NCBI RefSeq assembly: GCF_040783535.2
Contig: NZ_JBFONW020000007.1
Coordinates: 62,001 to 126,000 of the forward strand
Reading direction: 5' to 3'
Origin: Aestuariibius insulae
GTDB lineage: Bacteria > Pseudomonadota > Alphaproteobacteria > Rhodobacterales > Rhodobacteraceae
Length of the DNA: 64,000 nt
Each line of letters begins with the position of its first letter. The stretch's first letter is position 1. Positions 1-8,673 of this stretch are shown here, in pieces. The notes below the pieces were generated by a model. That model was not told the DNA's origin, made no database searches, and saw only the letters and a program-made list of their open reading frames with translations. The translations under genes and the position numbers were made by a program.

Positions 1-277
1 CGGGATCGGGGGCGGGGGGCTGCGGCATCTCTCCGGCGGCCATCGCGGCGCGGTCTTCGCTTGGCCATGACAGGACGTTGGTTGGCTGGGACTTCTGCCT
101 GAAATCCGCATTCAGCACTGCGATCCGAGCATCGTCGCAGACCAAGCAGGCAATCTCGCAGATCGAGGGTTCAAGGCCCAGACGCTCCAAAGTAGCGGAG
201 GCGGCCTGGTCGGCCAGCTTCTCGATATCGATACTCTCCCAGCGGGGATCTTCGATGACGACGTCGACGGGTTTCAC
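1..277 (-). CDS. ybeY: Endoribonuclease YbeY, 5' part (rRNA maturation)
   Basis: The N-terminal 92 codons of YbeY, the metal-dependent endoribonuclease involved in 16S rRNA 3' end maturation and ribosome quality control. The gene runs off the window edge, so the zinc-binding histidine motif expected near the C-terminus cannot be seen. What is visible is the family signature LNADFRQKSQPTNVLSWP, which corresponds to the conserved LN-x-x-FR-x-K-x-x-PT-x-VLSFP segment. The start is a GTG at 277 whose last two bases begin the TGA stop of phoH (GTGA overlap), so the two genes are translationally coupled. The phoH-ybeY order is widely conserved in proteobacteria. It has no ATG start here and is cut by the window, so it is easily missed. 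Confidence 0.9.
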   Translation of the reverse strand, partial: MKPVDVVIEDPRWESIDIEKLADQAASATLERLGLEPSICEIACLVCDDARIAVLNADFRQKSQPTNVLSWPSEDRAAMAAGEMPQPPAPDP

Positions 278-1278
278 GAGGTGGCGTCGGCGTCGTAGGC
301 CTTGATGATCGCAGCGACGAGGGGGTGGCGGACCACGTCATCGGCCGTGAAATAGTTGAAGCTGATCCGGGGGATATGCTTGAGCAGGCGCTCGGCATCC
401 TTGAGGCCCGACTGGACGCCGCGGGGCAGATCGATCTGGCTCCGGTCGCCTGTTATGACCATCCGGCTGCCTTCGCCGAGGCGGGTCAGGAACATCTTCA
501 TCTGCATGGATGTCGCGTTCTGCGCCTCGTCCAGCACGACAAAAGCATTGGCTAGGGTCCGCCCGCGCATAAAGGCCAAGGGTGCGATTTCAATGCGCTT
601 TTCCTCGATTAGCTTGGCGGTCTGCTTGCCCGGCAAGAAGTCGTTCAACGCGTCGTAGAGCGGCTGCATATAGGGGTCGACCTTGTCCTTCATGTCGCCG
701 GGCAGAAAGCCCAAGCGCTCTCCGGCTTCGACGGCGGGGCGGGACAGAATGATGCGATCGACATGGCCCATGATGAACATGTTCACCGCCACGGCGACGG
801 CCAGATAGGTCTTGCCGGTGCCTGCGGGGCCGATGCCAAAGGCAAGCTCGTTATCGAAGAGAGCCTGAACGTAGGCCTTTTGCGCCTCTGTGCGGGGTTC
901 GATCAGCTTTTTGCGGGTTTTGATCTCGACGCGGCCCGAGGGAATGAGCTCCATCTGGTCGCCGTCGCGCGAGCCGGTCTCGTCTTCTGACGGGCCCATG
1001 CGGACCTCCCGGTCGATGTCGCCCGGTTCGACCGCACGGCCTTGCTCTAGCCGCTCGTAAAGCGATTCGAGCGTCTGGGCGGCGCTGTCGACCTGCCCCT
1101 CGGAGCCAAGGATACGAAGCCGGTTGCCGTGGCGCAGGATCTGCACGGACAGGCGGTTCTCGATATCCGTCAGGTTGCGATCATATTCGCCGCACAGGTC
1201 AATCAGGAGGCGGTTATCGGGAAATTCGAGGTCTGTCTCGGTGACATCGGCGACATCGGTGGGCGGGTCGAGGGCCAA
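274..1278 (-). CDS. phoH: PhoH family ATPase (PhoH-like/YbeZ)
   Basis: A PhoH-like P-loop NTPase that, with YbeY, acts in RNA metabolism. The N-terminal part (about 1-110) carries a KH-like region; the P-loop GPAGTGKTYLA lies near residue 150 and the Walker B segment FVVLDEAQNAT near 245. Length (about 334 aa) is normal for the family. Start choice: an in-frame GTG at 1302 has no ribosome binding site, whereas a TTG at 1278 has AAGGAG six bases upstream and gives the typical N-terminus ALDPPTDV, so I prefer TTG. The gene lies 109 bases downstream of miaB and overlaps ybeY by four bases, consistent with a miaB-phoH-ybeY transcription unit. Confidence 0.92.
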   Translation of the reverse strand: MALDPPTDVADVTETDLEFPDNRLLIDLCGEYDRNLTDIENRLSVQILRHGNRLRILGSEGQVDSAAQTLESLYERLEQGRAVEPGDIDREVRMGPSEDETGSRDGDQMELIPSGRVEIKTRKKLIEPRTEAQKAYVQALFDNELAFGIGPAGTGKTYLAVAVAVNMFIMGHVDRIILSRPAVEAGERLGFLPGDMKDKVDPYMQPLYDALNDFLPGKQTAKLIEEKRIEIAPLAFMRGRTLANAFVVLDEAQNATSMQMKMFLTRLGEGSRMVITGDRSQIDLPRGVQSGLKDAERLLKHIPRISFNYFTADDVVRHPLVAAIIKAYDADATS

Positions 1279-1387
1279 ATACGTCTCCTTCGTGGTCCGC
1301 ACTCAACGCGGCTGGATCCAGAGTGGCAAGGGCGCGATAGAGGTGCAAGCCTTGGCGCGCGGTATTTCGGGATTGTCACAAAACAGG

Positions 1388-2704
1388 TCAAATATCCTGC
1401 AAAAGCTCTCCCTTCAGAGAGTTCGATGCGCTTTGCACGATCTTGACCCGCCGGATATCGCCGATGGCCACATCAGGCGCTGCGGCATGAACGGCGTGAA
1501 GATAGTCCGACTTGCCGACCATCTGTCCGTCAAGACGCCCCGGTTTCTCGAAAAGAACCGAGACGGTGCGCCCGATCATCTCGTCCTGCGCGGCCCGCTG
1601 CTGCTCCGAAAGCAGCGCTTGAAGGCGTTGCAAGCGGTCCGAGGCCAGATCGTCGTCAATCTGCGGTTTCTCGGCGGCCGGTGTGCCGGGACGCGTGGAA
1701 TATTTGAAGGAATAGGCTTGGCCGTATTGAACATCTCTGACCAGTGCGAGCGTTGCGTTGAAATCGGCTTCGGTTTCGCCCGGAAAGCCGACGATAAAAT
1801 CGCCTGAAAGCAGGATATCGGGGCGGGCAGTCCGAATGCGGTCGATCAGCTTGCGGTAGCCATCGGCGGTATGTTTGCGGTTCATCGCCTTAAGGATGCG
1901 GTCGCTGCCGGATTGGACGGGCAGATGCAGGTAGGGCATCAGCTTGTCGCAGGTTCCATGCGCCTCGATCAAGGCGTCGTCCATGTCGTTGGGATGGGAC
2001 GTGGTGAAGCGGATGCGGGCGAGCCCGTCGATCTCGGCCAGATCCCAGATGAGGCCGGCCAGGCCGCCTTTGTGACCGTGATAGGCGTTCACGTTCTGGC
2101 CAAGAAGGGTGATCTCTCGCACGCCGCGATCCACGAGATCGCGCGCTTCTTCAAGGACTTGCGCGGCAGATCGCGAGACTTCGGCGCCTCTGGTATAGGG
2201 AACGACACAGAAGGCGCAGAACTTGTCGCAGCCTTCCTGAACCGTGAGAAAGGCCGCCGGTGCGCGCCGGGCGCGGGGGCGGCGGGCAAGGTGGTCGAAC
2301 TTGTCCTCGGGCGGAAATTCGGTGTCGACCACGCGTTCGCCGGTTGCCAGTTTTGCCGCCATATCGGGCAGGCGGTGATAGCTTTGCGGGCCGACGACCA
2401 GATCGACGAGCGGCTGGCGGCGGCGGATTTCCTCGCCTTCGGCCTGGGCCACGCAGCCCGCGACGCCGATCTTCAGATCCGGATTGGCGGCCTTGAAGGG
2501 CTTGAGGCGCCCCAACTCGCTGTAGATCTTCTCGGCAGCTTTTTCCCTGATATGGCAGGTGTTTAGCAGGATCATATCCGCCTCGTCGGGACGGTCCGTC
2601 GTCTCATACCCCGCACCGCCCAGAGCCTCGGCCATGCGCTCGCTGTCGTAGACATTCATCTGACAGCCATAGGTCTTGACGAAAAGCTTCTTGGTGGCGG
2701 ACAT
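1388..2704 (-). CDS. miaB: tRNA (N6-isopentenyladenosine-37-C2)-methylthiotransferase MiaB
   Basis: MiaB, the radical-SAM enzyme that converts i6A37 to ms2i6A37 in tRNAs reading codons starting with U. The 438-residue length is normal. The UPF0004 N-terminal domain has its three cluster cysteines visible in KTYGCQMNVYDSE, LNTCHIREKA and VAGCVAQAEG. The radical-SAM motif CDKFCAFCVVPYTRG (C-x3-C-x2-C) lies near residue 150. A TRAM-type RNA-binding domain is at the C-terminus, ending VKIVQSASNSLKGELL. It heads the miaB-phoH-ybeY cluster. Nothing appears truncated. Confidence 0.96.
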   Translation of the reverse strand: MSATKKLFVKTYGCQMNVYDSERMAEALGGAGYETTDRPDEADMILLNTCHIREKAAEKIYSELGRLKPFKAANPDLKIGVAGCVAQAEGEEIRRRQPLVDLVVGPQSYHRLPDMAAKLATGERVVDTEFPPEDKFDHLARRPRARRAPAAFLTVQEGCDKFCAFCVVPYTRGAEVSRSAAQVLEEARDLVDRGVREITLLGQNVNAYHGHKGGLAGLIWDLAEIDGLARIRFTTSHPNDMDDALIEAHGTCDKLMPYLHLPVQSGSDRILKAMNRKHTADGYRKLIDRIRTARPDILLSGDFIVGFPGETEADFNATLALVRDVQYGQAYSFKYSTRPGTPAAEKPQIDDDLASDRLQRLQALLSEQQRAAQDEMIGRTVSVLFEKPGRLDGQMVGKSDYLHAVHAAAPDVAIGDIRRVKIVQSASNSLKGELLQDI

Positions 2705-2809
2705 CGGCGGAGCCTTGGTGAGGAGACTTGCGGGAAAACGAGCGTCTGTCTAATCGTGCCGGACGCCCGGCGCAATGCGGAGCGTCAAGTCAGGCTGCGG
2801 GATGTCACG

Positions 2810-3673
2810 ATGAACTACGAAAACCTCTCCAGTCTGGTCAAATCCGGGCAAAAGGCGCTGGCTAAGGGGCCGATCGCCCTGATCCTGGCGGAGGATGCGG
2901 TCGAGCTAAAATCGACACTGGAGCATCACCTAAAGCTTGGATTTTGTTCGGTTATCCTGTTCGGCGGCGCGGATGTCGAACTGCCCGAAGAGCTGGCCGA
3001 GCAGGTTCATTTCGTGCGGCATGACATGCGCGAAAGCGGAGCGGCTGCCCATGTGGTCAACCGGGTTGCGGCGGCCTGTCCGGGGCTTTGGATCTACTAC
3101 TGCTACAACACGGAATATCTGTTCTATCCGTTCTGCGAGAGCCGCACGATCGGGGAGCTTCTGGCGTTCAATACCGAGGAGCGGCGCGACACGGTTCTGA
3201 CCTATGTCGTTGATATATATGCGCGAAATCTGAACGATCATCCGGAGGCCGTATCGCTTGAGACGGCATGTCTGGACCGGTCGGGCTATTATGCACTGGG
3301 CCGCAAGCGCAAGGATGGCGAGTTCGAGGAGCGGCAGCTGGATTTCTATGGCGGGCTGCGCTGGCGCTTTGAGGAGCATATCCCGAAGGCGCGGCGGAGG
3401 ATTGATCGGGTGTCGATTTTCAAGGCTATTCCAGGGATCGAGCTGCGCCCGGATTATACGTTCAACCTGCCGGAATATAACACTTATTCCTGTCCGTGGC
3501 ATCACAACGTGACGGCGGCTGTCTGCTCGTTCCGGGCGGCGAAGGCGCTGCGTCGCAATCCGGGGAGCCGGTCGGATATCGACACGTTTCACTGGCACAA
3601 TTCGGTGCATTTCGACTGGACGTCGCAGCAATTGCTGGATCTGGGCCTGATCGAGCCGGGGCAGTGGTTCTGA
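2810..3673 (+). CDS. Conserved hypothetical protein, possibly glycosyltransferase-like
   Basis: A soluble protein of 287 aa with no signal peptide or membrane segment, transcribed divergently from miaB. I do not recognise the family with certainty. The N-terminal half alternates beta and alpha segments (GPIALILAEDAVEL, GFCSVILFGG, CPGLWIYYCYNTEYLFYPF) like a Rossmann/GT-A type fold, and the C-terminal half is rich in aromatic residues and histidine (TYSCPWHHNVTAAVCSF, DTFHWHNSVHFDW). This layout resembles family-2-like glycosyltransferase homologues seen in Rhodobacterales, but no DXD motif is clear. An upstream in-frame ATG at 2756 would add 18 residues; I prefer the ATG at 2810 because the added residues look non-conserved and basic. 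Confidence 0.75.
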   Translation: MNYENLSSLVKSGQKALAKGPIALILAEDAVELKSTLEHHLKLGFCSVILFGGADVELPEELAEQVHFVRHDMRESGAAAHVVNRVAAACPGLWIYYCYNTEYLFYPFCESRTIGELLAFNTEERRDTVLTYVVDIYARNLNDHPEAVSLETACLDRSGYYALGRKRKDGEFEERQLDFYGGLRWRFEEHIPKARRRIDRVSIFKAIPGIELRPDYTFNLPEYNTYSCPWHHNVTAAVCSFRAAKALRRNPGSRSDIDTFHWHNSVHFDWTSQQLLDLGLIEPGQWF

Positions 3674-3803
3674 GGCGATGGAGCCGGATTTCCCGCGCCG
3701 CCTTTGATTCGGTTAATGGGGCGGAAGCGGCGAGATCGGGGTTTCGGTATCCGGTCGGTATTACGTCGGTATTTGGTCGGTGGATTTTCGGACCGACTCC
3801 GAG

Positions 3804-4859
3804 TTAACGGACCGCCCGCCCGCCGTTGCGCGGCGCTTCGGGCAGCGCGGCCGGTTGCCAGTCGATCCAGCGTCCGTGGAAGTCGAACCGGCCGAGGGTA
3901 TAGGCGCGGTTGCCAGGCCAGCAGCGGATCGTGATCCCGGCGCCGCGACCTTCGTCATTTTCGACAGAGAGCCAGGAGAGCGGCGTGTCTGAGGTGGCCG
4001 AGGCGCCGGCCTCTTCGATCAGGGCCGTTGCTTTGCCTTGCGCGTCATCGGGGAAATACTGCCAGGCGATGGTGTGGTAGATCAGGTGATGGTGGCCGGG
4101 GCGGTGCGTCAGGCGGGAGGCGATCCAGTCCTGCGCCTTGGCGCGGTCGACGGGGGCGTCATGGGCGGCGATGGCCGCATCGGTGAGAGCGCGGCGCTCG
4201 GGCTGGTCGGGCCAGAGATAGGCGCGCAAGCGGGTGCGGTGATCCGGGTCTGAGGGATCGATGGGGGAGAGATCGCAACCGCGGCGCTCCGCGACGGAGA
4301 CGGGATGCGGGGCAGGGACCTCGCCTTGCCAGTCGGGAGTGAGCGTAAGGGCCGGATCGCTCGCTCCGAGGGGGCCGTTCGGAGTGGCCAGTGCGAAGCG
4401 GTCGAACATCAGATTGAGACCGGCGGAGGCGCCAAGCTCGCTGAGGATCAGGGGATGGTCCGGTTTCAGCCAAGTGGTCGCCGCGATGAGCGCGGCGGAG
4501 CGGCGAACCTCGTTGGTCTGGGGCGGACTGTCCAGGAAGCGGAGGATGGCGTCGGTGTGCCGGTCGATCGCGATCTGGGCGGCGTGCCAGAGGGTGTCGT
4601 CGGAGACGTCATTCGGCGGGTAAGCGGCGGTAAGATCCGGATCGCCCTCGATCTGCAGCGCATGGAGGGCTCCGGCGAAGCGGAGGGGGACGGAATCCTT
4701 GTTGGCCTCCGGGCGTCCGGGCCAGTTGAGGATCTTGTCGGCCACCGGATGGCCCGGGGCGAGGCGATCGGCGGCGAGCGTCATGAGGCGGCCCATGAAG
4801 GGTGAGCCGAGACCGGTACAGCTGACGGCCTGCCTGCGGAACGCCTCGCGGACGTTCAT
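3804..4859 (-). CDS. DUF2332 family protein
   Basis: A 351-residue cytoplasmic protein matching the DUF2332 family, whose molecular role is not established. Supporting segments are the N-terminal REAFRRQAVSCTGLGSPFMGRLM, the middle motif LSELGASAGLNLMFDRF (glycine-rich, reminiscent of a methyltransferase SAM loop) and the C-terminal HLIYHTIAWQYFP. Its start overlaps the stop of the upstream gene pth by four bases (ATGA), so it is probably the second gene of a pth operon. Length is typical. Confidence 0.85.
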   Translation of the reverse strand: MNVREAFRRQAVSCTGLGSPFMGRLMTLAADRLAPGHPVADKILNWPGRPEANKDSVPLRFAGALHALQIEGDPDLTAAYPPNDVSDDTLWHAAQIAIDRHTDAILRFLDSPPQTNEVRRSAALIAATTWLKPDHPLILSELGASAGLNLMFDRFALATPNGPLGASDPALTLTPDWQGEVPAPHPVSVAERRGCDLSPIDPSDPDHRTRLRAYLWPDQPERRALTDAAIAAHDAPVDRAKAQDWIASRLTHRPGHHHLIYHTIAWQYFPDDAQGKATALIEEAGASATSDTPLSWLSVENDEGRGAGITIRCWPGNRAYTLGRFDFHGRWIDWQPAALPEAPRNGGRAVR

Positions 4860-5533
4860 CGGAACCGGTCGGCGAGGCGCTGGAGCGGGGAGCGGGTCTC
4901 TTCGGGTTCAGGCTCGGGCAGAGGGGGCGGTGCTTTGGCGGCCTCTTTCGTCTTGGACGAACGGGGCGGGGCCGTGCGCAGGGCGACGGCATTCATGAAG
5001 CGGGCAGGGTCCCCATCCGCCAGAAGGGGCGCACCGTCGCCGACGCCGCGCAGCAGATCATCGAGCCAGAGCTCGTCGGCCTTGGCGAAATCATGGAGCA
5101 CATAGCCTGGGACGCGGTCCTTGTGGCCCGGATGACCGACGCCGATGCGGATACGGGCATAGTCGGGGCCGATATGGTCGTGGATCGAGCGCAGGCCGTT
5201 ATGGCCCGCATGACCGCCGCCGATCTTGTGCTTGAGCTTGCCGGGGGCCAGGTCGATCTCGTCATGAAAGACGGTCACATCGGCGGGGGTGAGCTTGTAA
5301 AAGCGCATCGCCTCACCGACCGACTGGCCCGAGCGGTTCATGAAGGTTTCGGGCTTGAGCAGGATCACCTTTTCGCCGCCCAGACGCCCTTCGGTCAGGC
5401 TGGCGTTGAACTTGCCACGCCAGGCGGCAAAGCCGTGATCGGAGGCGATCCGGTCGAGTGCCATGAAGCCCACATTGTGGCGGTGGCCCGCATATTTCGC
5501 GCCGGGATTTCCGAGACCTGCAAAGAGTTTCAT
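4856..5533 (-). CDS. pth: Peptidyl-tRNA hydrolase
   Basis: Pth cleaves the ester bond of peptidyl-tRNAs released prematurely from ribosomes. The start MKLFAGLGNPGAKYAGHRHNVGF holds the conserved Asn and catalytic His (HRHNVG); the catalytic Asp is in VFHDEIDL; the conserved GGHAGHNGLRSI loop follows. The enzymatic core ends near residue 185 and is followed by a low-complexity proline/glutamate-rich tail (APPPLPEPEPEE), a common alphaproteobacterial extension. In many alphaproteobacteria pth follows rplY directly; here two genes (NIPSNAP and an ArsR-type regulator) lie between them. Confidence 0.96.
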   Translation of the reverse strand: MKLFAGLGNPGAKYAGHRHNVGFMALDRIASDHGFAAWRGKFNASLTEGRLGGEKVILLKPETFMNRSGQSVGEAMRFYKLTPADVTVFHDEIDLAPGKLKHKIGGGHAGHNGLRSIHDHIGPDYARIRIGVGHPGHKDRVPGYVLHDFAKADELWLDDLLRGVGDGAPLLADGDPARFMNAVALRTAPPRSSKTKEAAKAPPPLPEPEPEETRSPLQRLADRFR

Positions 5534-5566
5534 GGCGCGGTGATATCGCGCTGCGGTGCAGCACGT

Positions 5567-5869
5567 CTAGGGGATGCGTTTGAGGAAGGTGCGGTCCTCG
5601 CGCAGCAGGAAGCGCTCGGACTGGGCGAAGGCGTAGTTTTCCTGCCCCAGCGGATCAGCTGCGAGTTTCTTGCGGTAGGCTTCGTAGGCGGCGAGGCTGG
5701 GGATGTCGTAGATGCCATAGGCCAGCGTCGAGGAACCTTCATGGGGGGCATAATACCCGATGAGGTTGGCGCCCGAGCGCGGGATCGCGGTGTTCCAGTT
5801 TTCGGCGTAGCGAATGAAGTCGGCCTTTTTCGTCGGGTCGATCTGGTAGCGGATGATGCAGGTGAGCAT
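5567..5869 (-). CDS. NIPSNAP family protein
   Basis: A 100-residue dimeric alpha-beta barrel type protein of the NIPSNAP group, starting MLTCIIRYQIDPTKKADFIRYA. Family members are small ferredoxin-fold proteins, often of unknown substrate. The sequence has the typical pattern of IIRYQIDP near the N-terminus and the central YGIYDIPSLAAYEAYR. An open frame extends 276 bases further upstream but is GC-driven and overlaps the divergent regulator, so I start at the ATG at 5869. It is divergent from the ArsR-type gene at 5939 with only 69 bases between, which suggests that the regulator controls it. Confidence 0.85.
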   Translation of the reverse strand: MLTCIIRYQIDPTKKADFIRYAENWNTAIPRSGANLIGYYAPHEGSSTLAYGIYDIPSLAAYEAYRKKLAADPLGQENYAFAQSERFLLREDRTFLKRIP

Positions 5870-5938
5870 GGCGGAGGCTCCTTTCTGCGTTCGGTATAGG
5901 GGGTTGCCGGGCGCGGATGTTTCGGTGATGGTCGAAGC

Positions 5939-6622
5939 ATGAAGGACGGACCGGATATTGCGCGCGTGGCCGCCTTGATCGGGGATCCGGCGCGGGCGAA
6001 CATGCTGACGGCGCTGATGACGGGTCAGGCGCTGACCGCGACCGAGCTTGCGGCGGAGGCTGGCGTGACGCCGCAGACGGCGAGCAGTCATCTGGCACAG
6101 CTGGAGGCGGGTGGGCTGGTGCGGCCAAGGCGGCAGGGGCGGCACAAATATGTCAGCCTAGCCGGCGAGGAGGTCGCGGCCGTTCTAGAGGGCCTGATGG
6201 GTCTGGCGGCCGGGACCGGGCAGCTGAGAACGCGCGTCGGGCCGCGAGATGCGGCGCTGAGGAAGGCGCGGGTCTGCTATAACCATCTGGCCGGGGAGAT
6301 GGGGGTCTGGCTTTATGATGCACTGCTGGAGCAGGGATATCTGCTGGCGGGGGCGGAGCGGCCCGAGCTGACGGAGGCCGGCGCGGCATTTGCCGGGCGG
6401 TTCGGGGTGGATCTGGAGGCGCTGCGGGGCCATCGGTCGCCGCTCTGTCTGGACTGTCTGGATTGGAGCGTGCGCCGGACGCATCTGGCGGGATCGCTCG
6501 GCCGGGCGCTGCTGGCGCGGATCCTCGAGCAGGGCTGGGCGCGGCGCGAGGCGGGCAGCCGGGCGGTGCTCTTTTCGGCCTCTGGAGAGGCGGCGTTGCG
6601 CGAGGCGGTGCTGCGGGAATGA
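5939..6622 (+). CDS. ArsR/HTH-type winged-helix transcriptional regulator
   Basis: A 227-residue DNA-binding protein. Residues 1-85 form an ArsR-type winged helix: ARVAALIGDPARANMLTALM, the recognition region ATELAAEAGVTPQTASSHLAQLEAGGLV and the wing RPRRQGRHKYVSLA. The C-terminal ~140 residues are longer than in metal-sensing ArsR proteins and contain several cysteines (VCYNHLAG, LCLDCLDW), so a metal or redox input is possible but unproven. It is divergent from the NIPSNAP gene and convergent with rplY; a bidirectional terminator separates it from rplY. Confidence 0.88.
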   Translation: MKDGPDIARVAALIGDPARANMLTALMTGQALTATELAAEAGVTPQTASSHLAQLEAGGLVRPRRQGRHKYVSLAGEEVAAVLEGLMGLAAGTGQLRTRVGPRDAALRKARVCYNHLAGEMGVWLYDALLEQGYLLAGAERPELTEAGAAFAGRFGVDLEALRGHRSPLCLDCLDWSVRRTHLAGSLGRALLARILEQGWARREAGSRAVLFSASGEAALREAVLRE

Positions 6623-6633
6623 ACGGGGATGAA

Positions 6634-6663
6634 AAAGCCCCGGACCTTGCGGGCCGGGGCTTT
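6634..6663. terminator. Bidirectional rho-independent terminator between the ArsR-type gene and rplY
   Basis: The arms AAAGCCCCGG (6634-6643) and CCGGGGCTTT (6654-6663) are perfectly complementary around a 10-base loop. The A-run before and the T-run after mean it can stop transcription from both directions. It lies exactly between the stops of two convergent genes (6622 and 6677). Confidence 0.88.
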
Positions 6664-6676
6664 CAGCGTGGGAGGA

Positions 6677-7333
6677 TTACTCGCCGTCGGGCGGGCCCAT
6701 TTCGGTGGTGGGCACTTCATCCGCGTCGGGCTGGTCCTCGTCATCGTCGTTCTGGGAGGCCAGGCCGGAGGGCGGCTGGATGTTTCCGATGACGAAATCG
6801 CGGTCGATGATCGCGCGCGAGCCTTCGGGCAACGTGATCGAGGAGATCGTGATCGTATCGCCGACCTCGAGCTCGGAGACGTCTGCCACCAGCTTTTCGG
6901 GGATATCGCCTGCGGTCACCATCAGCTCCACCTCGGGGCGGACGACCGTCAGAACGCCGCCCTTCTTGATGCCGGGGCTCGTGTCTTCGCCGATGAACTC
7001 GACCGGGATGAAAAGGTTCACGCGCGAATTGCGCTTGAGCCGCATCAGGTCGAGATGGGTCGGCAGGTCCTTGACGACATCGCGCTGCACGTTGCGGCAG
7101 ATCACGCGGACATCGTCGTGGCCCTCAACCTTGAGGTTGAAGAGCGTCGCCAGGAAGCGGCCTGCCTTCAGCTTTTTGAGCAGTTCGTTATAGGGAACGC
7201 TGATTGCAACGGGGTCTTCCCCGCCGCCATAAACGATACCGGGAACGCGACCGTCACGACGGGCTTGGCGGGCGGCCCCCTTGCCTGTCCCCGCGCGTTC
7301 CTCGGCGATGAGATCCGGGATCTCTCCAGCCAT
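6677..7333 (-). CDS. rplY: 50S ribosomal protein L25/general stress protein Ctc
   Basis: The CTC-type long form of L25 (218 aa), which binds 5S rRNA. It starts MAGEIPDLIAEERAGTGKG; the N-terminal L25 domain includes RQARRDGRVPGIVYGG and the beta-rich C-terminal domain includes VELMVTAGDIPEKLVADVS. The last ~30 residues are acidic and disordered (DDDEDQPDADEVPTTEMG), common in Rhodobacterales. The start at 7333 has the sequence AGGAGAAACACC upstream. A longer open frame reading through to 7819 has no coding signature and overlaps the divergent MFS gene. Confidence 0.95.
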   Translation of the reverse strand: MAGEIPDLIAEERAGTGKGAARQARRDGRVPGIVYGGGEDPVAISVPYNELLKKLKAGRFLATLFNLKVEGHDDVRVICRNVQRDVVKDLPTHLDLMRLKRNSRVNLFIPVEFIGEDTSPGIKKGGVLTVVRPEVELMVTAGDIPEKLVADVSELEVGDTITISSITLPEGSRAIIDRDFVIGNIQPPSGLASQNDDDEDQPDADEVPTTEMGPPDGE

Positions 7334-7487
7334 GGTGTTTCTCCTGATAGGGGGCCATCCTCCAAGGGTGTATGGCCCGGTTGAAGGCGCTCTCTTAAGC
7401 GGGGTGGCGCTGTTTGAAAAGCCCTTTTCGGCGCGCGTTCGGGCAGGCGCGCTTGCATGACGGGGCGTTTCGGGATCTGAGAGATCC

Positions 7488-8639
7488 ATGGCGTTTCTGC
7501 GGCTCTTCCTGCTCTCGCGGCAACCGGCCACCGGGTTCATGGCGATGGGCCTGATGTGGGGCGGCTTTGCCGCGCTAGTGCCGGTTTTTCGGGAGCGGAT
7601 CGAGGTCAGCGACGGGACGTTTGGGGCGATGCTTGCGGCGTCGGCGGGCGGGCTGCTCGTGGCGATGCTGCTGGCCCCACGCTTTGACGCCGGATCGCGG
7701 GGGCGGTCGATGCAGATCGCGGCGATCGGGCTTGCGGGGGCGTTTCTGCTGATCGGGTGGGCGACGACGCCGCTGGCCTTCGTTCTGGCGCTGGTCGCAG
7801 CGGCCTTTGCAGCGGGCACGTTCGATGTGGTGATGAATGCACGGGTGAGCGAGCTGGAGAGCCGTCACCGGCGGTCGCTGATGAACTTTGCCCATGCGAT
7901 GTTCTCGCTGGCCTATGGGGCCGGAGCGTTTGCGACCGGGTTGGCGCGGGAAGCCGGGTGGGGGCCTCTCGAGGTGTTCCTTGCGCTTGGGGCCGTGGTG
8001 GTGCTGCTGGCGCTGAGCCTGCGGATGACGCCGGAGGCGCCGCTTGACGGAGCGCCCGCCAAGGTCGCCCTGCCTTGGGCGGTGATCGTGCCGGGGGGGC
8101 TTTTCGTGCTGATCGCGTTTCAGGCGGAGGCGTCGGTGGAGGCGTGGTCGGCCTTGCATATCGAGCGGTCCCTGGGCGGGCGCGCGGTCGAAGGAGCCTT
8201 TGGGCCGACGATGCTGGGGCTGACGATGGCAGCGGGACGTTTCGCAGGGCAGGCGCTGGCCGAGCGGATCGGGGAGCGGCGGCTGTTGACCTGGGCGATC
8301 GTGGTGTCGGCAAGCGGAACGCTGGTGGCGGCGGGCGCGCCGTCCGAGCCGGTAGCCTATCTGGGCTTCGGGATCGTAGGGCTTGGCATCTCGGTGCTCG
8401 CGCCGACGGCGCTTGCCATGGTGGGGACACGGGTCGGGCCGGGGCCGCGGGCCTTCGCGATCAGCCGGGTGGCGGCGATCGGGTTTTCGGCCTTCTTCAT
8501 CGGACCGGCGGTGATGGGCGGGGTGTCGGAGCTGTTCGGGCTGCGGGTGGCGTTTGCCTTCGTGGGAGTGCTTTTGCTGATGGCCTTCGTGCCGCTGGCG
8601 GTGTTGGTGCGGCAGCCGAAGCGGTTGGTGGCGACGTGA
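7488..8639 (+). CDS. MFS transporter
   Basis: A 383-residue integral membrane protein with about 12 predicted transmembrane helices, of the major facilitator superfamily; substrate unknown. The N-terminal half has FMAMGLMWGGFAALVPVFRERIEVSDG and the loop RFDAGSRGRSM in the position of the MFS motif A; the second half begins near ALPWAVIVPGG. Overall layout resembles the small YfcJ/Bcr-like or fucose permease-like MFS proteins. It is monocistronic, divergent from rplY across 154 bases. Confidence 0.85.
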   Translation: MAFLRLFLLSRQPATGFMAMGLMWGGFAALVPVFRERIEVSDGTFGAMLAASAGGLLVAMLLAPRFDAGSRGRSMQIAAIGLAGAFLLIGWATTPLAFVLALVAAAFAAGTFDVVMNARVSELESRHRRSLMNFAHAMFSLAYGAGAFATGLAREAGWGPLEVFLALGAVVVLLALSLRMTPEAPLDGAPAKVALPWAVIVPGGLFVLIAFQAEASVEAWSALHIERSLGGRAVEGAFGPTMLGLTMAAGRFAGQALAERIGERRLLTWAIVVSASGTLVAAGAPSEPVAYLGFGIVGLGISVLAPTALAMVGTRVGPGPRAFAISRVAAIGFSAFFIGPAVMGGVSELFGLRVAFAFVGVLLLMAFVPLAVLVRQPKRLVAT

Positions 8640-8673
8640 CGCGCCGCCTTTGCCCGGAACACGCGGCATCGCC

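Noticed and set aside
3704..3992. Overlapping plus-strand frames opposite the 3' end of the DUF2332 gene
   Set aside because: They are GC-driven frames in the antisense of a well supported gene, with no ribosome site or recognisable domain.
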